64,000 nucleotides of DNA, taken from contig NC_080540.1 of NCBI RefSeq assembly GCF_028640845.1, forward strand, positions 282,428,524-282,492,523. The letters are read 5' to 3'. Position numbers and translations under genes: made by a program. Origin of the DNA: Ahaetulla prasina (Eukaryota > Chordata > Lepidosauria > Squamata > Colubridae). Below, piece after piece: positions 1 to 8,900 of the stretch. Each line of letters opens with the position of its first letter. The first letter of the stretch is position 1. The notes under the pieces were generated by a model. The model saw nothing but the letters and a program-made list of their open reading frames with translations. It was not told the DNA's origin and searched no databases.

Positions 1-1487
1 CTCCGCCTAGACTTTCAGACCGCTACTCACCACTGCAGGGAGACGGAGCCAATGCGTTGGTTCCGTCCCAGGCGCCTGATGGACCCTGAGAGGTTCCAGG
101 CGGAGCTTGGGCGTTCCTGAGGATCTTACCCATGGCACGACTGAAGAACTAGTCGCGGCCTGGGAACAGGCAGCGGCTGGGGCTTTGGACCGTGTCGTGC
201 CTTTGCGACCTCTGACCCGGCACAGATCTCGATTAGCTCCTTGGTTCTCTGAGGAGCTGAGAGAGATGAAACGCGGGAGAAGACGCCTAGAGAGCACCTG
301 GAGGTCCAGCCGCTCGAGCTGATCGGACACTAGTTAGGTCTTTTCAAAGACCTACCTAGTGGCACTGAGGGTGGCGGCGTTCTCGCCTCCTCCCTCATTG
401 CGTCGGCAGATAACCGCCCGGCCGCCCTGTTTGGGTGACCCGTTCCCTTCTTCACCAGGGGACGGGATGACCTACAGGGGCGTGCCGAGGAGTTTAGTGG
501 TTATCTATACGATAAAATCGCTCAACCGGGATAGCTTGGACCAAGATTGCGATGATCCAGATGAGATGACTGAGGCTCGTCTTGTTGATGTGGTTTGGGA
601 TGAGTTTGATTCTGTGGCTCCGAGGACATGGACAGGTTGCTGGGAGGCTGCATGCCACTACATGTTTACTGGACCCGTGCCCTCCTGGCTGGTGCTGGCC
701 ACTCAGGATGTGACACGAGGCTGGCTCGGGGTATTATAAATGCTTCTTTGATGGAGGGGTCTTTCCGCTGCCTTGAAAGAGGCGGTGGTGAGACCCTCCT
801 CAAGAAGCCTTCCTGGACCCAGCTATTTTGGGTAATTATCGTCCAGTCTCCAACCTTCGCTTTGTTGCGAAGGTTGTAGAGAGTGTGGTGGCACGGCAGT
901 TCCTCAGTACCTGGAGGAAGCTGTCTACTAGACCCGTTCCAGTCCGGCTTCCGGCCCGGTTATAGCACGGAGACAGCTTTGGTCGCGTTGGTGGATGACC
1001 TCTGGAGGGCCAGGGATAGGGGTTGTTCCTCTGCCCTGGTCCTGTTGGATCTCTCATCGGCTTTTGATACCATCGACCATGGTATCCTGCTGCGCCGGTT
1101 GGAGGGGTTGGGAGTGGGAGGCACCGTTTATCGGTGGTTCTCCTCCTACCTCTCCGACCGGTCGCAGTCGGTGTTGACAGGGGCAGAGATCGGCGCGGGC
1201 GCCTCACTTGTGGGGTGCCGCGGGGTCGATTCTCTCGCCTCTCCTGTTCAACATCTACATGAAGCCGTTAGGCGAGGTCATCAGTGGCTTTGGGGTGAGT
1301 TATCATCTGTCGCTGATGATACTCAGCTGTACTTTTCACCCAGGCCACCCCAGCGAAGCTGTCGAAGTGCTGTCCCGTTGTTTGGAGGCCGTGCGGGTCT
1401 GGATGGGGAGAAACAGACTCAGACTCAATCCATCCAAGGCGGAGTGGCTGTGGATGCCGGCATCCCGGTACAGTCAGCTGCAACCTA
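1..1487 (+). mobile_element. L2-clade LINE fragment, 5' cut by the window edge
   Basis: It aligns throughout with 48857-50375 of the fuller copy. RT blocks are visible: FQSGFRPGYSTETAL, LDLSSAFDTIDHGIL, then an ADDTQLYF active-site segment near 1313-1335. The reading frame is broken several times, so it is a dead copy. It stops at about 1487, before a hAT element at 1515. Confidence 0.85.
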
Positions 1488-1514
1488 AAAATAATTCAGA
1501 TAGTTAACTTACAT

Positions 1515-2017
1515 CAGTGGTGAAATTCAATGTTTTTTACTACCGGTTTTGTGGGCGTGGCTTGGTGGACATGGTGAGGCTTGGTGGGCGTGGCAGGGGA
1601 GGGATACTGCAAAATCTCCATTCCCACCCCACTCCAGGGGAAGGATCAGAGGTGGGTTTCAGCAGGTTCTAACCAGTTCTGGAGAACCAGTAGCAGAAAT
1701 TTTGAGTAGTTAGGAGAACCGGTAGTAAAAATTCTGACTGGGCCTGCCTCCATCTATTCTCTGCCTCCCAAGTCCCAGCTGATTGGGAGGAAATGGGGAT
1801 TTTTCAGTAACCTTCCCTGTCACGCCCATCAAGCCACATCCACAGAACCGGTAGTAAAAAAATTTGAAACCCACCACTGGGAAGGATGGGGGCCAGCCAG
1901 AGGTGGTATTTGCTGGTTCTCTGAACTCAAAATTTCCACTACTGGTTCTCCGAACTACTCAAAATTTCCGCTGCCAGTTCTCCAGAACCTGTCAGAACCT
2001 TCTGGATTTCACCCCTG
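1515..2017. mobile_element. hAT-type non-autonomous element interrupted by a related element
   Basis: Terminal inverted repeats are CAGTGGTGAAATTC and GGATTTCACCCCTG. Flanks are ACTTACAT and GCTTACAT, an 8-bp target duplication with one mismatch, which is the hAT signature. Without the nested insert the element would be about 260 bp. This family, with ACCGGTTCTGTGGGCG and CCAGAACCTGTCAG blocks, recurs at least nine times in the window. Confidence 0.8.
1647..1879. mobile_element. Nested hAT MITE with perfect 8-bp target duplication
   Basis: The element runs from CAGAGGTGGGTTTC to GAAACCCACCACTG and is flanked on both sides by GGAAGGAT, a duplicated part of the host element. It belongs to a sister subfamily (GTGGGTTTC ends instead of GTGAAATCC). 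Confidence 0.88.
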
Positions 2018-2441
2018 GCTTACATTCAATTTAATAGTACATTATTATCTGGGCCATGGTGCTGTTTGAATTAAGAGAGGTTGTGGCCACCATCTTTTCT
2101 GACACAGTTCTCTCGATGCTATATTTGTTCTGTACATGCCCTGCTTTCAATTAACTTTTGATTTGATTGAAGTCTGTTTTGTTTCTCTATTTCCAGCTAC
2201 AAATTAAAAATCCCTATGTATGAGAATTGGGTTATACAATGGTCTATCTCACACCTCCTGTGATGCCTTACCTTGAACCCATCTGAGTTAGCTCTGTTGC
2301 TATACCATGATTACTAAAGATGAACCATTGTTCATGTTTAAGATCCTAGACTAAGATCCTAGACTAAGTAACAGCGTTTAACAGCGTAGGTTAAAGTAGG
2401 ATTGGCTAGCTTGTGGATCAATAGGTCTCAAGACCACAGCC
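2018..2441. other. Unannotated spacer
   Basis: AT-rich single-copy-looking sequence with a short duplicated phrase (GATCCTAGACTAA repeated at 2342 and 2353). I see no gene or recognisable repeat. Confidence 0.5.
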
Positions 2442-3245
2442 CAGGGGTGAAATGCTCCCAGTTCTGACTGGTTCTCACAATCCGGTAGCGATCGTGGCCG
2501 GTGGTTCGGTGATCCGGTAGCGATCGCTGAACCACCAACGGCACCCACCGCCCGGGTGTCATTACTTCCTGGTTAAAAATAAAAAGCATGCACAGAAGGT
2601 TTTGCACACATGCAGAAGGTCTGCACCAGGAGTGAAATGCTCATGGTTTGAACCGGATCATGCAATCTGGTAGCGATGGGGGCAGGTAGTTCAGAGAACC
2701 AGTAGCAAAAATCCCTTCCCCCATTCCCCCCGGCCAATGCCTACCCAATTGCCCGGCCTCCACTTGCGTACTTGCTGTTTCTTTCCGGCTCGCAAAGCCT
2801 TGCTTCGGCTGCTGCAATCAATTGCATCAGCTAGCAACTGAATCTGCCTGCCTGCAATCCATCTCATCGGTGAGCAACTGAATCTGCCTGCCTCCAATTA
2901 GGTACGTAAGGGGGGGGAGCTTTAAAAAAAAGTTAATTGGGGTTTTTTTAAGGAGTTTTATTTTTTTAGACAGCAATTTAAAGTTAAGGAAGTTTTAAAT
3001 TTAGCAGCTTTTTTCTAAAATATAAATAAAATAAAATAAAAAAATATTTTTGCAGCTTTCTGAGATTTGGTGTGTTTCTGTAGTGTTTCACTCTAACTAC
3101 AGAAACACAAAATCTCACAAAGTTGTATGTGGCATTTTGTGTGTTTGTGAGTCAGTTGTGTGTGTGTAAAGTGTGAAAGTTGGTTTTGGTACCTCTTATT
3201 GTTTTGTGTAAGCTAGTTAAATCCAATAAAGTTAGATTTATTCTA

Positions 3246-3700
3246 TTTTAAAACAAAAGTGCAGAGAAGAGCAAGCAGGATGATTAGGGGACTGGAGACT
3301 AAAACATACGATGATTATTGCAGGAACTGGGCATGACTAATCTAGTGAAGAGAAGGACCAGGGGAGACATGATAGCAGTGTTCCAATATTTGAGGGGCTG
3401 CCACAGAGAGGAAGGGCTCAAGCTATTTTCCAAGGCACCTGAAGGCTAGGCAAGGAATAATGGATGGAAACTGATCAGATTTAACCTGGAAATAAGGAGA
3501 AATTTTCTGACAGTGAGAACAATCAACCAATGGAACAGTTTGCCTTCAGAAATTGTGGGAGTTTCATCACTTGAGATTTTCAAGAAGAGATTGGACTGCC
3601 ATTTGTCAGAAATGGTGTAGGGTCTCCTGCTTGGGCAGTGGGTTGAACTAGATGACCTACAAGGTCCCTTCCAACTTTGTTAATCTAATCTAATCTAAAT
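3246..3700 (+). mobile_element. CR1 LINE 3' end
   Basis: CR1 3' UTR phrases are clear: GCAAGCAGGATGATTAGGGG, then GATGACCTACAAGGTCCCTT CCAACTTTGTTAATCTAATC, ending in a short (AATCT)n tail. A sister copy at about 6366-6815 differs by scattered substitutions and one indel. Confidence 0.85.
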
Positions 3701-3854
3701 GGCAAGGTGAAAAGAAAAGGAGAACATGGCTTTCCTAGTGAAAAATATGTCCGAGGAGCAAAATAAATCAGTATCTTTTAAGATTCATTTAATACCTTTC
3801 ATGAAATTACTTTGTTTCTACTCTGGGTATTTGATTTTAAGGGTCAGAAGGTAA
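3701..3854 (+). pseudogene. Duplicated CPLX4 exon 1 start fused to intron sequence
   Basis: Bases 3701-3750 match the end of the CPLX4 5' UTR and the first eight codons (MAFLVKNM) with one homopolymer difference. The sequence then switches to CPLX4 intron 1 sequence (near 7290) and stays open to TAA at 3852-3854, a 42-codon chimeric frame. Nothing suggests a functional protein. The real start, followed by the rest of exon 1, is at 5774. Confidence 0.7.
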
Positions 3855-4782
3855 AAGAGTCAAGTAGCGTCTTTTCAGATTAGCATGTTTTGCTTATGCC
3901 TTTTTTAAAATAAAATTGATTAGTCTAAAAAGGTACTACCAGACTCTTAATTTTTAGCTATTGTAAACTAAGACAGCTTTCTACATTACATTGAACGAAG
4001 ATATCTTTCAATCATGGCTTTTGAATGAGGTAGAATTCAAAGTAAAGATATATTTCCATTTGTCAAAAGAAGAATTGGGGTACTATTAGAACACAGGAGA
4101 GAAAAGTGCTACATAGGGTATGTGGGTGATTAAGTTACCTCAGAGAGCTTAATAGGAGCTATAAAGTCAGCTGTCTCTCCCATTTTTCTAAAATATAAAT
4201 AAAAAAAATAAAAAAATATTTTTGCAGCTTTCTGAGATTTGGTGTGTTTCTGTAGTGTTTCACTCTAACTGCAGAAACACAAAATCTCACAAAGTTGTGT
4301 ATGGCATTTTGTGGGTTTGTGAGTCAGTTGTGTGTGTGTAAAGTGTGAAAGTTGGTTTTTGAGCTTTTTGTAACTGTGTGAAGTTCCTGCTTGTTGCAGG
4401 GGCCATTTTGAGTCAGGTGCAGCTGCTTTTACATTGTGTGTGAGTCAGTTGTATTGTGTTGTGTGTGTGTAAAGTGTGAAAGTTGGTTTTTGAGCTTTTT
4501 GTGGCTGTGTGAGTTTCCTGCTTGTTGCAGGGCCCATTTTGGGTGAAGTGCAGTTGCTTTTACATTGTGTGTGAGTCAGTTGTGTTATGTTGTGTGTGTG
4601 AAAAGTGTGAAAGTTGGTTTTTGGTACCTCTTATTGTTTTGTGTACTTTGTTTATTATTTTTATTATTTATTGTTATTGGCCACGCCCACCTGGTCACCT
4701 GACCACCAAGCCACGCCCACCAATTAAGCCACGTTCACATAAACAGTAGGGAAAATTTTTAGATTTCACCCCTGGTCTGCAC

Positions 4783-5606
4783 GCGCATGTGACACGTGCG
4801 GGTGAGCACGCGTACACGCTGTGTGGTTTTTCAAGCCCGTAAGGAAGGTAAGTGATTTTAAGCCCTGCCACAGCCATTTGAATTCAACAGGATAAAGCAG
4901 GTGGAGAATTCTGGGAGTTGAAGTCCACAAATCTTAAAGCTGCCAAATTTGAAGACCTCTGGGATAAAGGATGCTCTTGATTTGACCTGGAAAATAATAG
5001 TAACCCGGAAGTGATTGCAGTCAAATCTCCTGAGAGATTCATAGCCGTCATTAACAAATCACTAAAATGTGCTGAATCTTTAGAGACCACAACTGTAGAG
5101 AGATACAGAATGCTGTTCTAGCATATATTTATAATCACCAATCAAAATCTGGAAAAAAATATATATACTGGAGGGACTTAATGCCAGTGGATAAAATATC
5201 CATGAATAAAAGGATTGGTGTTCTCATTTAAAAGAAGGATCTTGCTGCTCCCTCCACAACCATTCAAACCTCTTTGATCTTTCTAACCTGGTTTATTGTT
5301 GACCTGTTCCACAAAATTCTCACAATCAACCTCGTCCAGCTATTCGAATTCAAACAATAGAGCCATTAGCAGCTTATTTTATGCCTGATTGTATGCGAAC
5401 AAAGGAAAAGCAAATTAGATCTCTTGATTTCTCATCTCTCTTTGTTCCCCATCTCTGGCCCACCCACCCCTCCACATCTGAAAGAATAAAAATTAGCTTA
5501 AGGTATTAATACAAAAAGTAAATACAAAATCTAATGATGTTTCTGTCCCCCCTCCCTCCCGGTAATCTGAACCATCTGCCTCTGGCTGCTAAGGAGTACA
5601 CCGCCT
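4783..5606. other. CPLX4 5' flank
   Basis: It holds a fragment of the GAATTCTGGGAGTTGAAGTC hAT foldback repeat near 4900-4960. The rest shows no recognisable element. The proximal promoter of CPLX4 should lie in its right end; no TATA box stands out. Confidence 0.45.
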
Positions 5607-5618
5607 TAATCCAGATTA
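5607..5618. promoter_or_regulatory. Candidate homeodomain (CRX/OTX-like) palindrome upstream of CPLX4
   Basis: The sequence TAATCCAGATTA lies 156 bases before the CPLX4 start codon. It holds the TAATCC core bound by K50 homeodomains such as CRX and OTX2 and an inverted ATTA half four bases away. CPLX4 is a retinal gene and CRX drives many such genes, so the position makes sense, but a 12-base match alone is weak. Confidence 0.35.
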
Positions 5619-5773
5619 GAGTTGACGAACTCTTTCTGGCATAGAGTTTTCCCTAATACTGTGCCCTAGAAGAGCTGTTCGGGCTGTGGGTTTCCTGGTG
5701 GCGTGGCGTGGGGTTTTTTTTGTTTTTTGTTTTGTTTTACCCCACTTGGCAAGGTGAAAAGAAAAAGGAGAAC

Positions 5774-5940
5774 ATGGCTTTCCTAGTGAAAAATATGTTG
5801 AGTAACCAGGTGAAAAATCTGGGACTTTCTGGAGGGGGCGAAGAAAAGAAAGAAGAAGAAACCCCTACTGACCCAGCTACAGCAGCAGGAATGACCCGAG
5901 AAGAATATGAGGAATATCAAAAGCAGGTGATAGAGGAGAA
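5774..5940 (+). CDS. CPLX4: CPLX4 exon 1 (coding part)
   Basis: It starts at the ATG at 5774, the only start that gives the family's N-terminus MAFLVKN, and encodes 55 codons plus two bases. The donor is AA|GTAAGTAC at 5941, a strong consensus site. The two leftover bases AA join G from exon 2 to make a Lys codon. The exon contains the Lys/Glu-rich accessory region and the [13 protein letters not shown] stretch that leads into the central helix. The longer open frame that begins at 5708 only adds an implausible hydrophobic leader from T-rich 5' UTR. Confidence 0.93.
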
Positions 5941-8900
5941 GTAAGTACACCTTCCTGTGTTTTCAGTGTGCAAACTGATTTAGATTGTTTAAATTCACAA
6001 GACCAGAGATCCAGGGAGGTAGATGCTTTAATGCCTGTGGGTTAAGGCTGTACCACAACTTATTCCCCTAATTTTCCATAATAGTATCTCCATGGAAATG
6101 GGACCCTTTCCTTTGAATGTTCCTCTTCTTCCAGATTTCTAGGTTGGGGAAAGAGAAATACATAATGTGCCCAAGATATTTCCTAAATGTAACCAATAGT
6201 TACAACCTTGTTTAACTATGAAATTTCATAGGTTTTCTTAGTGCTTATCTGAATCAAATACTTTTCAGAATTTTTCTTTTCTGCATTGGTTGGAATTTTT
6301 AAAATTTGTTTTTGTGTAAGCTAGTTAAATCCAATAAAGTTAGATTTATTCTATTTTAAAACAAAAGTGCAGAGAAGAGCAAGCAGGATGATTAGGGGAC
6401 TGGAGACTAAAACATACGATGATTATTGCAGGAACTGGGCATGACTAATCTAGTGAAGAGAAGGACCAGGGGAGACATGATAGCAGTGTTCCAATATTTG
6501 AGGGGCTGCCACAGAGAGGAAGGGCTCAAGCTATTTTCCAAGGCACCTGAAGGCTAGGCAAGGAATAATGGATGGAAACTGATCAGATTCAACCTAGAAA
6601 TAAGGAGGAATTTTCTGACAGTGAGAACAATCAACCAATGGAACAGCTTGCCTTCAGAAGTTGTGGGAGCTTGAAAGCCTCACTGGAGGCTTTCAAGAAG
6701 AGACTGGACTGCCATTTGTCAGAAATGGTGTAGGGTCTCCTGCTTGGGCAGAGGGTTGAACTAGATGACCTACAAGGTCCCTTCCAACTCTGTTAATCTA
6801 ATCTAATCTAATCTAAATGGCAAAGGTGACATGCCTCTTAACATCTAAAAGTACTGTGCTCTTCCTTAAAAATATTTTTACTCTGATGTTTATGTAATGA
6901 CATAGGAAACTACCTACAAAATCAACGTTTTAAATACCAATTAGTGTTTTTTTAGGAAAATGTGCAATATTAGTATTCTACTGTTAGTCGTCATATTAGT
7001 ATTAGCACTCAACCAGCAAAACCATAGGAAATAAAAGGAAAGCATGTCGCTACTACTATTGTAGCTACAAAAATAATTGAATTTCAAGTCTCTAGGACAT
7101 CATTTCACTAATGATCAATTACATAATGCTTAGCTAAAGCTACACTGTAAGATGATTAGAGGTGAGAGGTTAATGTTCTATGGAATTTGACTCTCCATGG
7201 TTATATTTAGTAGTAGTCCTCTTCACAAGATGGGCCTTGATCCACAGGAAATTTTAAGGGGAGCCTCTTTCTTGCATGGGAAAATGAAAAATATGTCCGA
7301 GGAGCAAAATAAATCAGTATCTTTTAAGATTCATTTAATACCTTTCATGAAATTACTTTGTTTCTACTCTGGGTATTTGATTTTAAGGGTCAGAAGGTAA
7401 AAGAGTCAAGTAGCGTCTTTTCAGATTAGCATGTTTTGCTTATGCCTTTTTTAAAATAAAATTGATTAGTCTAAAAAGGTACTACTACCAGACTCTTAAT
7501 TTTTAGCTATTGTAAACTAAGACAGCTTTCTACATTACATTGAATGAAGATATCTTTCAATCATGGCTTTTGAATGAGGTAGAATTCAAAGTAAAGATAT
7601 ATTTCCATTTGTCAAAAGAAGAATTGGGGTACTATTAGAACACAGGAGAGAAAAGTGCTACATAGGGTATGTGAGTGATTAAGTTACCTCAGAGAGCTTA
7701 ATAGGAGCTATAAAGTCAGCCGTCTCTCCCATTTTTCTAAAAAATAAATTTTGTCACAAAATTCAACATAATGAATTATTCAGACATTAAATGGTTGCAA
7801 GATGACTCAAGTTCACAACCTGGAGTAAACCCCCTAGTAGCCCTGTTTCCTGTAACAACTACATTGTCAATGTTCAACCCATAGCAAGATCATCAAAATA
7901 TCCCCTTGAAAAACATACAAAGGGTAGATGGTTTAAGGAGCCCTCAAATTATAGCTATTAAAATGCTGTAAATTTGTATATTGGCAATGTTTTTCTGAAG
8001 TGGTTTGCCATTGCCTCCTTCCCAGGGCTGAGAGAAAGTGACTGGCCCAAGGTCTCCCAGCTGGCTTTGGGTCTAAGGCAAGACTAGAAATCACAGTTGC
8101 CCAGTTTCTAGTCTGATGCCTTAACCACTAGATCAAACTGGCGCCTGCTGTAACTATTACTTAGCCATAAAACTAATGGCTCAGTTAAAATGCAACCATA
8201 CCAGACAACATGACCCTGATTTTCAGAACCATAGATTTGTCATTATATAGTTCATTTCAGTTCATAAACTCATTCAAAGACATGAGAAAGCCATAAATAT
8301 TGGAGCTAGTTCCATACATCTCCCCCCACCTCCCGCCCCAGCATTCTAAACCCAGGTCAAATGGACGTTCCAATGGAAAGAAAACTTGATTTCCATCATA
8401 TGAAGGAACAACGGTCTTCCTTCTCTATTTTTAGTTTCATAACTTTGAAGGGATACTAAATGAACTGTTGTAAGTCAAGGACTACCTGAACTTTGTTTTC
8501 GTTGGGAATAGTATTTAGATAAACACAATTTATACTATATTTTAATTGTTAACCACTCAAAATCGCATTGACAAGGCAGGCAGCCATATAAGTCAATATA
8601 AATATATAAACCTCCAAATTTTGAGGGTTCTTCTATTGATGAGCCTTCTAATACAGGGGTGTCAAATTCAAGGCCCGGGGGCTGGATTCGGCCTGCAGGA
8701 TACTTAGATCTAGCCAATGGGGCTGCCCTGGAAATAGCGAAGGACTGGCCTGAGCTCCATTTTTGCTGGCAGAGCGTTGCAGGAGGCCATCCCAGCAGAA
8801 AACGGAGCTCACAAGGGCCATGCGTGGTCCCCCCGAGCTCCATTTTCCCTGGCAGAGCGTTGCAGGAGGCCATCCCAGCAGAAAACGGAGCTCACAAGGG

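Larger units (their letters stand above)
2627..4774. mobile_element. hAT-like element carrying scrambled CPLX4-locus fragments
   Basis: It begins CAGGAGTGAAAT and ends ATTTCACCCCTG, with the perfect 8-bp duplication GTCTGCAC at 2619-2626 and 4775-4782. Internal parts include tandem stretches of TGTGTGTGTAAAGTGTGAAAG (about 3140-3190, 4325-4355, 4580-4620). Between them lies a mosaic: about 3199-3700 resembles 6311-6820 (CR1 tail and flank), 3701-3750 copies CPLX4 5' UTR and exon 1 start, and about 3743-4188 resembles 7286-7738. It is inserted in an older hAT-like sequence that starts at 2442. Confidence 0.75.

Noticed and set aside
47..1500. Several short + frames at the window start as host genes
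   Set aside because: All align with the RT region of the L2 copy at 48.9-50.4 kb.
2442..4774. Element boundaries starting at CAGGGGTGAAATGC (2442)
   Set aside because: The 8 bases before 2442 (CCACAGCC) do not match those after 4774, while those before 2627 do (GTCTGCAC); 2442 begins an older, separate element.
5708..5773. Upstream start that would add 22 residues to CPLX4
   Set aside because: The added residues are translated T-rich leader; the family starts at MAFLVKN.
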